Below are positions 8,390 to 20,515 of a stretch of DNA of 64,000 bases, in pieces. Within the stretch, counting starts at the first letter, position 1. Each line of letters starts with the position of its first letter. A program made the position numbers and the translations under genes. A model generated the notes under the pieces. The model was not told where the DNA came from, searched no databases, and saw nothing but the letters and a program-made list of their open reading frames with translations. Source of the stretch: Pardosa pseudoannulata (Eukaryota > Arthropoda > Arachnida > Araneae > Lycosidae); the NCBI GenBank assembly GCA_032207245.1, contig CM063499.1, positions 33,422,381-33,486,380 on the forward strand. Reading direction: 5' to 3'.

Positions 8390-9193
8390 TTGCATTAATT
8401 TTGAGATAAACTAGTCTTTAAATTAAGTTTTGAAACAGATGTATGATTTTGGAACGAGACCGAAATTTTCAAGCTTTTATATTTATTTATGCTTATGTTA
8501 CTGTAGTATCTTATTTTATAATATAAGAGTATTCGTTTGTTTATTCATAATTTTTTACTTATAATGCCTATTGCTAGATGGGTTTAAAACGACAAGTTAT
8601 TTACTAAAACTATCCTCTGAGAAATAAAATTTTGAAGTGATGAAAAGGTTTTTAAATAAATAATATTAACTGTAGGTTGATTTTCCTTTGTGTTAGAAAT
8701 AAGTCCCAGTAATTGAATTATTCAGTTGTAAACAGATGCACTCGTTTTAAAGCCCAATACTGAAGTGGTCATATTGTACTAATGGACATTTCGCTGTAAC
8801 CATAAGGTAATTGATACCTTATATTGACAGGGCGAAAGGTATCTGAACATTTTAACATTTCAGTGATACGTATTCGCAACGTATGTGATACATTGTGCGC
8901 TGTATGGGATGTGTTAGCTATTGTAACATTAACTGGTTATCTACTCTCAGTATCTAAATTGGTAAATAAATCTGCCTTTGATTTGAAAATATGAATGTTT
9001 AACACTTCAACTGTATTTAAAAAAAGAACAAAAAAATAAGAATAATGCAATACTGATATCTAATGAGATTGGGAAAAAAGTCTGATCATTATAGCAGCCA
9101 CGATTTTTTTTAGGTACATAGTAGAAATGACTGTGAAAATTAAACCAATAGTCCTTAAGCAGAGTCATTCCTGTTCAGTATGTACCGAACGAG
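8390..9193. other. No gene seen
   Basis: AT-rich noncoding DNA with short frames only. A small palindrome, ATAAGGTA / TACCTTAT, lies at about 8802-8822. Confidence 0.5.
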
Positions 9194-9366
9194 AGCCGAA
9201 TGGCTCCAACATGATCTGTAATCTGCTCTTCGAGGCCAGAGCTCATGAGTTCGAATCCTATTGATGGTGTGGATGTTCCTAGTCCTTAGGAACTAGTTTA
9301 AAGCAATAGGTCCCAGTGTTATCAGTCCTAATGTCACAAAATAGCACACCGTAGTACTCCAAACCA
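9194..9366 (+). repeat. Old tRNA-derived SINE copy
   Basis: Starts GCCGAATGGCT, has the pol III B-box-like GAGTTCGAATCCTA, then a body matching the SINEs at 28325 and 55604 (GGATGTTC, TAGGTCCCAGT, CACAAAATAG), and ends in a CCAAACC-type tail. It is the most diverged copy in the window. Confidence 0.7.
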
Positions 9367-10064
9367 AGATAAACCTAGTGGGTATGCGGAGATTGCCCTG
9401 TACACTGGCTACAATATTTAGAAGCACTCAATTTAGTCTAAACCCTATAAGGTGAAAATGACCTGTGCAAGGACAAATACAATATCCAGTAATTTTTTGT
9501 TCATTATAGAAAATACAATAGACTAACACATTGTTTATTTTTTAATAAATAATTCCTCATAAATTTCTTTTAATGAGTATTATTATTTCCTATTTCTATC
9601 TAATTGCCTGAAAATGGTTAACAAGTAATAAGCTGCGGTACTTTTTTTAACTGACTGCTCTAAAGCAGTATGGCGTTTGATATAACTGGATTATTGTGTT
9701 GGCTTTTTTAATACTATTTTGATTTATACTTTTCTGACTTACCTTTATTAGAGACGCACGAAAAATTATAAAGGTACACACACTCACGTTAATATTATGT
9801 ATTTAATGTAATTTTGCATTTGTTATCAGTCGTTTTAAAGAATGTAATATGTAACGTATTTACATTAAACTAAAGAGGAATAATAAGGCGATTTCACGCA
9901 GTAGGGCAAATTCTCAAATTATGACAATTCTGGCTTTAGTTTCAAACGGAAAGGCAGTTTATTGTTTGTCTATTGGCAGTTGTAAACAGGAAAATAAATG
10001 GGAAGGGCATTGTAGTAGTCGTGACGTTGCGATAAATTGACTTATTGCTTAATTATTTTACTTC
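9367..10064. other. No gene seen
   Basis: AT-rich DNA without convincing coding frames or repeats. The homology to the second block begins at 10065, where block 2 emerges from the N gap. Confidence 0.5.
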
Positions 10065-10602
10065 ATGTATATAAATTTTAAAACTTCCTGGATTGCATGT
10101 TCGATAAATAAGATTTGTGAACAAAAAAAATCTAATGTAAACAAAAAATGCATTTGATCCAGTATATATTTTAAAGTTCTTAAAATTTGTTCATTTTTAC
10201 GTTTTGGAGATCAAAGAACACTTGTGTAACGAGAAAAAATCATTACTTATCGTTACTTTTAAAATAGTTGCCAATCGCTTTTTTTTCCATCATTTTATCC
10301 TTGCAAATGCGCACTTGAATGAGGAATTTTCACGTTTTCTAATTTTGATTTTAAACGATAGAAGACAAAAAAGTAAGCAGGACAGTAGCTATTTTTCTTT
10401 CATTTGGGGGCCTAATGAGTGATTTCTAATGGGTTTTATAGCGGACTCTTTAACGTCTCTCAAAAACGATACTTTTTCTCCGCCGAGTTTGTGACGTCAT
10501 CGTTCATGTAGACACCGAGCGCCTATGCTGTTTACATGTTAAAAGGCGACTTTTAAATTTGTTTTTGTGTAAAGTATCGCATATAATAGAAATTTTTTTG
10601 TT

Positions 10603-10809
10603 ATGTCTGGCATTAAAAAATCATACTCTAAATATTGTATTGTGCCACTCTGTAAAAATACAACTAATTGCAATGAGAAGATATTTTTCAGCGTCCCGAA
10701 AGACCCACATACACGTAAAATCTGGACAACTGGGATGAAAAGTTATGAGAAATTAAACCCCAAATTATCATATAAATCATCTTTATGGGTTTGTGAAGAC
10801 CATTTCTCG
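10603..10809 (+). CDS. THAP-domain first exon of ISL2EU-like transposase
   Basis: 69 codons from ATG to a GTAAGT donor at 10810. The residues form a THAP zinc finger (C2CH): CIVPLC gives the first Cys pair, IFFSVPKDP and IWTTGMK are the conserved middle with its Trp, and VCEDHF the last Cys/His pair. THAP domains bind transposon ends or host sites. The downstream exons that should hold the catalytic domain are not found within the element, so only a remnant could be made. Confidence 0.8.
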
Positions 10810-11362
10810 GTAAGTAAATGCTTGCTTTTGTTTAAATATTACTAATTTAGAACAATTAAAGTATATAAAATACATCTATACCTTTAAAAGGATTGTTGAT
10901 TAACCACTGCTATTTAACTTTTAAAACTGCTAATTTTCGAGTATTATCACAGAGTTCAAGTACAATAAATATTTTATAAAGCATATAAATATCGAAAAAC
11001 ATATAAATATCTAAAGCATATAATTATCTAATAAATAACTCGGGGAAGAGGAAGGTTATGTATTTTCAAGGTATTATAAATATTTTCTTCAGAGATGCAT
11101 ACTTTCTTGTGTATCAAATCACAGTGATATTTTTCGATTAAATTGGTGACTAATTTGAACAAAAAGTATAATATTTTTAAAATACTTAATAATGATATTA
11201 CTTTAAAATTAAATTTAATTTGAGAAATTTTATACATTTTTTAATTTGACATTAATATTAAAGGCAATAAAATTGTATTGCTATTTAAAAATGTATAAAT
11301 AATTAAGTAAAGCCGTTTAAAGATTTTAAATTTCTTTTCATCATATTTAAAATATCTAAGAA

Positions 11363-11422
11363 TTGGTTTGGTTTTGGAGTGCTACGGTCTACTTTTTGCA
11401 ACACGAAGGCTAATGAGACCGG
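11363..11422 (-). repeat. SINE 3'-tail fragment, antisense
   Basis: Reverse complement of the 3' part of the SINE at 28325 (CCAAACCAA tail, GGAGTGCTACGGTC, TAATGAGACC). The head is absent, as expected of a truncated retrocopy. The same fragment is in ISL2EU-like copy 2, so it inserted before the element spread. Confidence 0.7.
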
Positions 11423-11635
11423 TCTCACAATAAATACCTCCTCTAATTTTTATTTTAATATTACATCCGTCTCTATTTATAAAAAACGATGCTACTACAA
11501 ATGTGTGTGTTTATGATATATGTATATTTATTTGACTTGTTTGTGTTTACAAACAAAAGAGCTGTGTTTAGCATGAATAAAGTATTAATACATGTTAAGT
11601 AAAATTGGAAAAAAAATATAAATGATTTTACATAC

Positions 11636-11769
11636 CTTTGGGTTTTAATTCCTCGTATTTCTGCTCCCATAAAATCCGGGTTTTTTGCCAAGAAAGAAAA
11701 CATTGACATGCTGTCAATTTTCGGGAGGTTGTCTGATTGTGCTTTGGTAAATCCAGGTAGAAGAGACAT
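11636..11769 (-). pseudogene. First exon of a second ORF in the ISL2EU-like element (YqaJ-like N-terminus)
   Basis: 44 codons from ATG 11769 (SLLPGFTKAQSDNLPKID, then SMFSFLAKNPDF and EIRGIKTQR) to a GTATGT donor at 11635. The LPGFT start and the AEIRGIKT end recall the N-terminal exon of the nuclease-type ORF of ISL2EU elements; this is a weak, motif-level match. The equivalent exon in copy 2 (about 24640-24770) has a TGA in the frame. Confidence 0.4.
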
Positions 11770-12228
11770 TTATGACAAATTGAGATAACTAAGCTATCTA
11801 GATCGATAAAATAAACCTTCAGGTTTAAATAAAAATAAATTTTGATAGCTAGAAAATTTCAGGAACTTGCAAAAACAAAATCGGAAAATAGTGCGCGCTT
11901 AAAAGCAATACAAAAATATTGGTCTGCATGAACGATGACATCACAACCAATCACGGAGCGTTTTGATGTCACGTGATTTTCGCTTAACTTTAAAATTAAT
12001 TTTTTAAATGATGGACCCAGTTTTTTACATTTTTGAGAACATTTTTGGAATCTACGAGTCTGAAATTATCAGAAAAACACTAAGTTGTTCGAATCCCCCA
12101 CATGTGCAAATTCCTCATTAAGAATAGCAATAGCGACACAATTAGCGAGGAAACATATTCACCTGAATTCACTGGCATAAGCAAATAAACGACTCCCACT
12201 TTCAATGTCCCGCTTCTAAAATAATATT

Positions 12229-13129
12229 GACGCAAAATAAAATCTTAATATTTTTATAGTTTCTGTAATTATGTTGAGTTAAAAATTAGTTTTAAAATTG
12301 ATATCTCTTATTTTATAGGGTTTATATTGTAATATAATAATAACGCCTTTTATTGTCGTATGTGCCTTCATGCATTGTGACGCAAAATAAAATCTTAATA
12401 TTTTTATAGTTTCTGTAATTATATTGAGTTAAAAATTAGTTTTAAAATTGATTTCTTTAATTTTATAGGGTTTATATTGTAATATAATAATATCGCCTTT
12501 TATTGTCGTATGTGCCTTCATGCATTGTGACGCAAAATAAAATCTTAATATTTTTATAGTTTCTGTAATTATGTTGAGATAAAAATTAGTTTTAAAATTG
12601 ATATATTTTTATTTTATAGGGTTTATATTGTAATATAATAATACCGCCTTTTATTGTCGTATGTGCCTTCATTCATTGTGACGCAAAATAAAATCTTAAT
12701 ATTTTTATAGTTTCTGTAATTATGTTGATTTAAAATTTAGTTTTAAAATTGATATCTCTTATTTTATAGGGTTTATATTGTAATATAATAATAACGCCTT
12801 TTATTGTCGTATGTGCCTTCATGCATTGTGACGCAAAATAAAATCTTAATATTTTTATAGTTTCTGTAATTATGTTGAGTTAAAAATTAGTTTTAAAACT
12901 GATATCTTCTATTTTATAGGGTTTATATTGTAATATAATAATACCGCCTTTTTTTGTCGTATGTGCCTTCATGCATTGTGACATAAAATAAAATCTTAAT
13001 ATTTTTACAGTTTCTGTGATTATGTTGAGTTAAAAATTAATTTTAAAATTGATATCTCTTATTTTATAGGGTTTATATTGTAATATAATAATAACGCCTT
13101 TTATTGTCGTATGTGTCTTCATGCATTTT
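12229..13129 (+). repeat. 150-bp tandem repeat, unit 1 (six copies)
   Basis: Starts of GACGCAAAATAAAATC recur at 12229, 12379, 12529 and about 12680, 12830 and 12980 (period 150-151). Copies differ by a few bases; several hold GTATGTGCCTTCATGCATTG. The array ends at a CATTTTACCTGGCGGACGA segment just before the hAT MITE. The same array precedes each HP1 copy. Confidence 0.95.
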
Positions 13130-13177
13130 ACCTGGCGGACGAATTTGGTTCATCATTATAGAGCCTAACATTGCTCG

Positions 13178-13384
13178 CAGTGTTGCCAACCATACGATAA
13201 TTATCGTATATGTACGATAACTTAGGACTCTGTACGATGAAAAATAATCTCAAAATTATGTGACATAATTCTGAAAAACTGTCCGATAATTTGCTGATTT
13301 GTATGATAAACCAACAGTAAACTAATAGACAATTAAAAGAACAGGTAATTTAACTGTAACTCTATAAGCAACAACAAAAAATTT

Positions 13385-13447
<63 letters not shown>

Positions 13448-13796
13448 ATTTAAATGTAGAGTCATCTTAAATATTCAATTAGGAATTTTTTATACATGAT
13501 CTTTACTGATAAAACTTGTATAGTTTTTATCTACAACATTTATAATGGTAGAGGGGTATTTTTAAATTACAAATTTACATTATGATAAATAATAAAAATT
13601 CTACCATTTCTGTGTTTTTCCACAATTTTAAAATCTATCTAATATTAAGATTAATTTGATTAAAAATATATGTTACAAGCGCCCTCTATTAACACTATTT
13701 TGAACTAATTACAAAAATGTACGATAATTTTTAAGCCAATGCCATAATTTTAGGACCTAGAATTCATAATTTTGCCTGTGTAGGTTGGCAACACTG
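13178..13796. mobile_element. hAT-type MITE, unit 1
   Basis: 619 bp with inverted ends CAGTGTTGCCAACC / GGTTGGCAACACTG and a perfect 8-bp target duplication ATTGCTCG (13170-13177, 13797-13804); CAGTG ends and 8-bp duplications are typical of hAT elements. There is no coding capacity. Near both ends the motif TACGATAA/ATCGTA is repeated several times, possibly transposase subterminal sites. A (TA)n tract lies inside (13383-13441). Confidence 0.9.
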
Positions 13797-13804
13797 ATTG
13801 CTCG

Positions 13805-13901
13805 TGCGGCTGTGTTAGAATCAGCGAAGCAGTGATCCTGTGTTTTTTCAGATTTCGTGTTTATTGATTATTCTGTTATTTTCTATAAATCGTAATCAAA
13901 A
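13805..13901 (+). promoter_or_regulatory. Candidate 5' noncoding exon of HP1 unit A
   Basis: A short stretch with several CpG (CTCGTGCGGCTG, CAGCGAAGCAG) ends at GTAAGT (13902), and coding exon 1 of each HP1 copy is preceded by a splice acceptor (CATATTGTAG). Together they suggest a noncoding first exon. In unit A the gypsy element now lies in the intron. Confidence 0.35.
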
Positions 13902-13977
13902 GTAAGTTTTAATATATTTAGTGTTTTATTATGTTTTTACTGAATTTTTTAAATTTATAGTTATAGAACTTGTATCA

Positions 13978-14199
13978 TGTATACATCCAACAAACTATCT
14001 ACATTTAACAAATTACGTTTAATTATTAAGATATTTACACATATGTACAAGTTTTACTTAGTAATTAACATTGTTGAGAATGCAGAGAGCAGGAGGCCCT
14101 TGCACACACCGACACACCACAACGGAACACTCACAGTCTTGTCCTTTTTCACTAAAACAACAAGGGTGCTCGCGCAGATGGCCGTTGCGCGCTGCTACA
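13978..14199 (-). repeat. 3' LTR (coding orientation) of the gypsy element
   Basis: 222 bp; it lacks two short pieces near its end that the other LTR has. A polypurine tract (GAGGGGAAGG on -, 14201-14210) lies at its inner edge, as expected for plus-strand priming. Confidence 0.9.
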
Positions 14200-14228
14200 A
14201 CCTTCCCCTCAACCATCGACTAATGTCC

Positions 14229-16133
14229 TCATGTCGATGGGTGAAGTCTAGATGATCGTCTGACTGGGGTAGAGTCTGGCTGTTGATGACTTTCAGCAAC
14301 TGGACGACCTCTTCTTTTCAGGGGCAACATTGGGTTGCTCTGCCCTTGCCCTCTATAAGGTTGGAGGCATGATGAGTGGTATTTTCCTATGGGAGTAAAA
14401 GGATTATTTTGGGTAGCAATCAAATAAGATGTAGGAGATTGTACTTTAAAAATAACATATGGGCCATCGCGTCGTGGCATAAATTTAGCTGTTCTTTCGG
14501 ATTTGGTTTGACTTTTGGGGTGGAGAGTTACCCACACTTTATCACCTGTTTTGAATTGAGGCGTTTTTCTGATATGTTTATCAGCATAAAATTTATTTTT
14601 ATCCTGTTTCAATTCTATATCAGACTTCAACTGATTCATATAATTTGCCAAACGTTTCAAATAGGGCGTTATCTCGGGCACGAAGTTGTCATTTGAGATA
14701 ATAGCTCGAAGGTCGCGAGTAACATCGTCTGTTGTTCGAATCTCTCTTCCGAACATAAGAAATGCTGCTGTTTCACCTGTTGTGTCGCATCTTGCTGTGT
14801 TCAGGGCAAAACGTATGGTTGGGAGTTTCTCACTCCAAATAGTGTGGTTACCTTTGACAAGGATTGCCAATCTTGGTTTTAAGTCTCGGTTCTTCCTCTC
14901 CACCGGGTTTGCCCGTGGGTGATATACCGGGGTTAACACCTGATCTATATTAAGAAGATAACAAACTTGCTGCATCACTGAACTAACAAACTGACTTCCA
15001 TTGTCACTTATTATTCTTCTTGGGAATCCATAACGTAAATAAACTTCTTCTATCAGGGTGATAGCACATTCCCTAGCTGTAGCATGTTCTAATGCGAAAA
15101 GTTCAGTCCATCTAGTAGCACAGTCTTCTACTATAAATATCCATTTTTTACCATCAGGACTCTTGGGTAATGGTCCAAATAAGTCAATTGAAATTGATTC
15201 AAAACGTTGGTTATATACAGGTGTTTGTAGCAAACCTGAAGGTTTCTGATTACTAGCTTTAAATCGGCAACAATCTTCACAATTCTTTATGTACTCTGTA
15301 ATGTATCTACGCATGCCAGTCCAGTAGTACCGCTTCGCTATCTTACTTAGTGTTCCTTCTACACCATAATGTCCCGCCATTGGGGCATCATGATATTCTT
15401 TCAGTATTCTTTCACATTCATGCTTCGGCACTACTAACTGGGCTTCTTCTGTCTCTGCTTCTGGTGAATATCGGTATAAGACTCCTTGATTCAACAAATA
15501 TCCCCGATTTAGCCAATTTGTAAAATTTTCATCTTTAGCAGGACTCTCAAATGATTCAATGATCTTTTTAAGGTCTGCGTCCTTAAGTTGTTCTTCTCGT
15601 AATTCTCTGGGACTTCGTGTTGGCATATCAATGGCAATTTTGCAGAATTGGCAACATTCTTCAGCGTGTTGGCAGAAAGGTCTTGACAAGAGATCTGCCA
15701 CAACGTTGGCTCTTCCAGGTATGTATTCCATCTTTGGGGCAAACGACTGGACTTGCAAAGCCCAACGAGCAAGTCTTCCAGTTGGAGATTTTAAACTCAT
15801 TAGCCAACGAAGAGGTTGATGATCTGATGTCACTGTTATATCTTGTCCCTCGATGTATCCCCGAAATTTATTTAGGCCCCAAACCACTGCCAACGCTTCT
15901 CGTTCTGTGGTTGTATAGTTCCGTTCTGCATCGTTTAAGAGTCTGCTCGCATATTCAATAGGGTGCTCCTCAGCTCCCTCACCTTGCAACAGCACTGCTC
16001 CAAGCGCGTAGTTGCTAGCATCGGTTCGCAAGATGTATGGCTTATTTGGGTCATTTTGTCGTAGAACAGGAGGACTAATCAGATGATGTTTTAGGGTTTT
16101 AAATGCGTTTCCTCTTCTTTTCCCCATTTCCAA
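14229..16133 (-). pseudogene. Gypsy RNase H and integrase segment
   Basis: About 630 codons without a stop. RNase H motifs: LRTDASNYALGAVL, TEREALAVVWGL and TSDHQPL. Integrase: zinc-binding HDAPMAGH..CEDC (HHCC), then Asp in SIDLFGPLP, Asp in IISDNGSQF and Glu in NPVERKN, followed by a GPY-like region (RRDGPYVIFKV). There is no chromodomain, so it is not a chromovirus. It is separated from the RT by a stop and frameshift at about 16133-16155. Confidence 0.93.
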
Positions 16134-16154
16134 GAGCTATTTTTCTTCGTGAGA

Positions 16155-17171
16155 TTACTTAAGGGTCCTTGCTATGTCAGAAAAGTTCGGTACAAATCTT
16201 CTATACCACGAGCAAGTTTGCAAAAAGGATTGGACTTGCTTTAAATTCCTGGGAGATGGTAAATTTTGAATGGCGGCAACCTTATCTGGGTCAACTTCAA
16301 GACCAGAATTGGTAATGTAGTGTCCCAAGTATTTCACTCGGTTACAGGCGAAATTACACTTCTCTCTGTTAGCATGTAATTTAAACTCACGCAATTTTGA
16401 TAATACTTTTCCTAAATCATCAATATGCTTCTCGAAAGTTTCAGATAAAATTATTATGTCATCTAAGTACGACAGAACCAAAACATCATTCAGGGAGTTT
16501 CTGAAGTTATCGATTAGTCTTTGAAATGTCGCCGGAGCATTTTTAAGCCCAAAAGGCATGCGGCAATATCTGTAAGTACCAAAAGGGCACACGAAAGCTG
16601 TTTTATCTCGGTCAGTGGGATTTACCTCGATTTGGTGATATCCGGATCTTAAATCTATGGTTGACATGTAAGGAGTATGTTTAGCTTCATGGAGCAAATC
16701 ATCCATTCTAGGCAGAGGGTATTTATCAGTTTTTATAGTGGAATTCAACTTTCTGTAGTCCACACAAAGGCGAAATTGACCATTAGGTTTTGGAACTAGC
16801 ACCACTGGTGAGGCATACGGTGACTCACATTCTTCAATTGTGCCATTGGCCAAAAGATTCTCTAACTCTTTCTTAAGAATGTCCTTCTTTAATGGAGACA
16901 TGCGATATGGTGGCATAGCTACAGGGAGATTATTACCAGTGTCTATATAATGTTTAATTCTAGGTGTAGGCTCTTCCCCTGGCTGAAAGATATCCGTAAA
17001 CATTTCTAACAGTTTACATAATTGTAACCTTTCCTCGGCAGATAAGTGACTGCCTTCAGTTTCTTTCAAAACGCAAATGTTCAGCTCAGGAGACACAATA
17101 ATTTTATCGGATGATATAGTGCTAATGTTTTGCGAATTACCTGAGGATTCGAAAGAGTTTTTATGTGGCAC
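16155..17171 (-). pseudogene. Gypsy reverse transcriptase segment
   Basis: Open over about 338 codons with RT landmarks in order: IEECESPYASPVVLVPK, FRLCVDYRKLN, STIDLRSGYHQI, MPFGLKNAPATFQ, and the catalytic VLSYLDDIII. It ends at a stop in the connection region (NFSDIARTLK). The catalytic YLDD is intact, but the frame is broken before and after. Confidence 0.93.
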
Positions 17172-18112
17172 ACAAGCTGGTATAAATGTATCTTTCTCAA
17201 AATTGAATTTTTCCTAGGATTACTGTTGAAATACCATTTTCTGTTCTGAGTATCCAAGCTAACACCAGCTTTGGATAAAAAATCAGTACCAAGGAGAGTT
17301 CGATTGTCCTTAGCTGTAGGTAACACAAATAGTGTAGTAGGAATTCTTTTCCCTAACAATTCAATGTCTATTTCGGTATTATAAACTTCAGAGAATTTCG
17401 GCACTCCGTCCGCGAGTGTTATATTTAAATTCACTTTACGAAAAATTACCCCTTGTTCTCGGAGGAGGTTATACAGGGTTTCTCCAGCAACAGTGTGGCT
17501 GGCTCCAGTGTCAGCACATGCTAAACCCCACATACCATTTATTTTAATCTTCATTAACATTGCCTTGGGTTCTTGTATCGCACACGTTTGAAATTTCAAG
17601 CAGCTAACCTGGGCGGAATCAACTTTAATGTTTGGGGAACACGTAGGGCATTTTGCCTTTATGAAACCAGGTTTCCCACAGCCATAGCAGCTAATAGGTC
17701 TTTCGTTAATTTTATTAACAGTTCTATTCGTTGAGTATTTATAATTAACACTATTCTTAAAATTTCTTAAATTGTTACTCGGCTTAGAATTTTCCTTTCT
17801 GTGTTGTTCATAGTTCGTGTTTCTACCTTTTAAGTTTCTACTTTCTTCATAAGCATCTAGCTTATCAACTAAAGCAACTGGATCGCTCAATTCACTCCAG
17901 TGATCTAAAAAATGATCTTTGTAATCCGGAGGACACTTCTTTTTGATTTGATCAGAAATTATTAGATCTTTTAACTGATCAAATGTAGTGATATTCAGCT
18001 CACTGAGCCAACCTTCAAAAAATTTTCTCAAATCATAGAAATAATCTCTCCACGTGGAGTCTGGATTTTTTCTGTGTTGGACGAAAAATTGTCGGAATTT
18101 CTCTGCACTCAT
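17081..18112 (-). pseudogene. Gypsy gag C-terminal part, zinc knuckle and protease
   Basis: Contains the end of gag (FEGWLSELNITTFDQLKDL), one zinc knuckle, and the aspartic protease (CADTGASHTV, later LLGTDFL). The knuckle reads CYGCGKPGFIKAKC: the histidine of CX2CX4HX4C is Phe, which should abolish zinc binding. A frameshift near 17215 separates it from RT. Confidence 0.85.
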
Positions 18113-18668
18113 CTTGAATCGACGTAATAAAATTTTTTTTTATTTCCCCATATTCCGGTGGTTTATCCGGAGAATCCGATTCTATAGCAATTAATTTTGA
18201 AATTTCAATAGGTAAAAGCCCGATCAGATATACCACCCATTTTGATTCTGGTATTTTCAAAAATGACAGTTGTCTCTCGAAAAGGTTTAAAAACGTACTA
18301 ATGTCATCTACCTTCGGGTCAAACTGAGGGATTAACCCTTTAATTTCAAATTTAGATACATCCGTATCACTATCGGCAAGAACGGTTCCTGTTTCCGAAG
18401 CATGATTTAAATTTTGTAACTTTAGTTTCTCTAATTCAAATTCCATTTGCCGTCTCTCGGTTTCTGCTTCCTTTTCTTTTACTTCGGATTCTTTTCTGGT
18501 GCTAATGATTGTATCCAACAATGTTTTTGTGAATTCTTCGTCATATGAAGTACATCCGGTTATAACATCTTTAATTTTTATTACTGTGGCGTCGGGTTCC
18601 AACTCGATGCCTAATTCTGCGGCCAAAACCAAAAGGTCGCATTTTTTACCTCTAGCAAGATATGCCAT
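18033..18668 (-). pseudogene. Gypsy gag N-terminal part
   Basis: Likely start at ATG 18668 (MAYLARGKK); upstream codons in the frame are low-complexity. The first half has a Lys/Glu-rich coiled segment (SEVKEKEAETERRQMEFELE), then a capsid-like domain (IPQFDPKVDDISTFLNLFER). The frame is lost near 18110-18130 at a run of A/T, and gag continues in the next frame. Confidence 0.8.
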
Positions 18669-18779
18669 TTTTATTCTTAACGACTTAATGAAATCCCAAT
18701 TTTGAAAACGAATCTCAAGTTTGTTTGTTTTTTTCAGGCCAAACTTAAAATTAATGGTAAATTTCAAACTTGTCTTAAA

Positions 18780-20268
18780 CCCTAAAGAAAACTCAATTAC
18801 TGCGAGAATGGCTCATTAGAATGACATAATATGCATACATCTGATTAATCAACTAAACTATATTATTACAATTTAAAACAGGAAGTATCAATAAATTTGA
18901 AGGAAACATAAAATAATACTTTTTAATTATACAAATATTTCAGAACCATAATAATTCTATTAAAAAGAACCATCGATGCAAAATTAAATAATAAACAACA
19001 CAAAAAAAAGAACATTAACCTGAGCAATATCTTTTGTTATTAATACAAAAATCCAAATTAAATTGAACCTGCACCAATACTCAACACTGAAATATTAACT
19101 ATCTTTATGAATTCTTAATCAAAACAATTGAAATTAACAATATCCATTAACTGTAAGTCTTAATAATAAAAATATTAAGAAAAATAAAATTCTTGAATTA
19201 TATTCTATTTCATATATTTTACTCATATAACTAATCCTTAGAATAACACAGAATATTTCTAATATTCAATAAAACAAGCTATCAATAAATAAAGTTCAAA
19301 ATATGGAACATTAACCTGAGCAATATCTTTTGTTATTAATACAAAAATCCAAATTAAATTGAACCTGCACCAATACTCAACACTGAAATATTAACTATCT
19401 TTATGAATTCTTAATCAAAACAATTGAAATTAACAATATCCATTAACTGTAAGTCTTAATAATAAAAATATTAAGAAAAATAAAATTCTTGAATTATATT
19501 CTATTTCATATATTTTACTCATATAAATAATCCTTAGAATAACACAGAATATTTCTAATATTCAATAAAACAAGCTATCAATAAAGTTAAAAATATGAAC
19601 TATCTGTTATGCACTTCCTTTTCATAAACCAAACACAATCACATAATAATAATAATAATAAAAGACTGAAACAAAATTTTCTTTCGTTTCCTTTCTATTC
19701 CGACTCCGAGTGCGAATCGAAATCGAAACAACCTTGTACTGTGTAGGATACACTTATCGTTAGTTAATATTACTTTCAATTTATAATATATATTTCTATA
19801 CTAAACAAATAATTCTTAATACTTCTTTCCTTCTTCAGTTAAGACACTCTTAAAACATACATCAGTCATGTAATACTAATTTCAAATCACTTTTTTTTAA
19901 TCAATTATCATTTTAATTTCACATCTTATTTTTCAGGATGAAAAATACCTTATTTTTCTTTTCAAAATTTGGATTGAAATTACAAATTATTCAACTTTGG
20001 ATTATCAGGCACTAAAGGAACTGGCATGCGGTAATTAAATTTGATCTGGATGATCAGAATAAAACAAAATAGAATAACTTCTTCGATCTGGATGATCAGA
20101 ATAAAACGAATTCAAGGTGAATTCAAATCAGAATCTTTCTCCTTTCTTCATTTGTCGGGGTAACAAAATTAATAAAGTTCCTTGAGTGCTTGTCAAAAAA
20201 AATAGAAATTACTTATCTGTGGTCATGTCTTCGGCGTCGTGTTTCGAGCCACGGGTTGGGCGCCAATT
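18780..20268 (-). other. Gypsy leader with 296-bp tandem duplication and primer-binding site
   Basis: Noncoding leader between the 5' LTR and gag. A 296-bp segment is duplicated head-to-tail (19011-19306, 19307 to about 19595) with only a few differences. A second small duplication, GATCTGGATGATCAGAATAAAAC-like, is split near 20043-20110. The PBS (TGGCGCCCAAC on -, 20255-20265) lies next to the 5' LTR and fits the 3' end of tRNA-Lys(CTT). Confidence 0.8.
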
Positions 20269-20511
20269 TGTAACACTATACATCCAACACAGGCAACAAA
20301 CTATCTACATTTAACAAATTACGTTTAATTATTAAGATATTTACACATATTTACAAGTTTTACTTAGTAATTAACATTATTGAAACTGCAGAGAGCAGGA
20401 GGCCCTCGCACACACCAACACACCACAACGGACACTAACAGTCTTGTCCTTTTTCACTAAAACAAAAAAAAAAAAGGGTGCGCGCGCAGATGGCCGTTGC
20501 GCGCTGTTACA
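20269..20511 (-). repeat. 5' LTR (coding orientation) of the gypsy element
   Basis: 243 bp, TGTAAC..TTACA, more complete than the other LTR; it has a longer A-run near 20466-20475. Confidence 0.9.
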
Positions 20512-20515
20512 ATCA

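Larger units (their letters stand above)
10321..12116 (+). mobile_element. ISL2EU-like DNA transposon with THAP exon, copy 1 (non-autonomous)
   Basis: Ends are inverted (GAGGAATTT / AAATTCCTC) and flanked by AT on both sides (10319-10320, 12117-12118). The empty site exists at about 48218-48225 in block 2, which proves the insertion and a 2-bp AT target duplication. The element has a THAP-domain exon on + near its left end and, near its right end on -, a first exon that resembles the second ORF (YqaJ-type nuclease) of ISL2EU elements. AT duplication, GAGG termini and a THAP plus second ORF match the ISL2EU group of the PIF/Harbinger-related transposons. Catalytic exons are missing, so this is an internally deleted copy. 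A SINE tail lies inside at 11363-11422. Confidence 0.7.
13978..20511 (-). mobile_element. Ty3/gypsy LTR retrotransposon, degenerate
   Basis: Two LTRs (TGTA..TACA) flank gag, protease, RT, RNase H and integrase in the gypsy order, coded on -. The target duplication is ATCA (13974-13977, 20512-20515). Block 2 and unit B hold the empty site (TTGTATCACTAA), so the insertion postdates the duplications. No envelope frame is seen. The ORFs are split by frameshifts and stops, and the LTRs differ by about 5% plus small indels, so the copy is not recent. Confidence 0.95.

Noticed and set aside
13977..14255. Open frame across the left LTR
   Set aside because: Runs through LTR and polypurine tract in antisense; no protein features.
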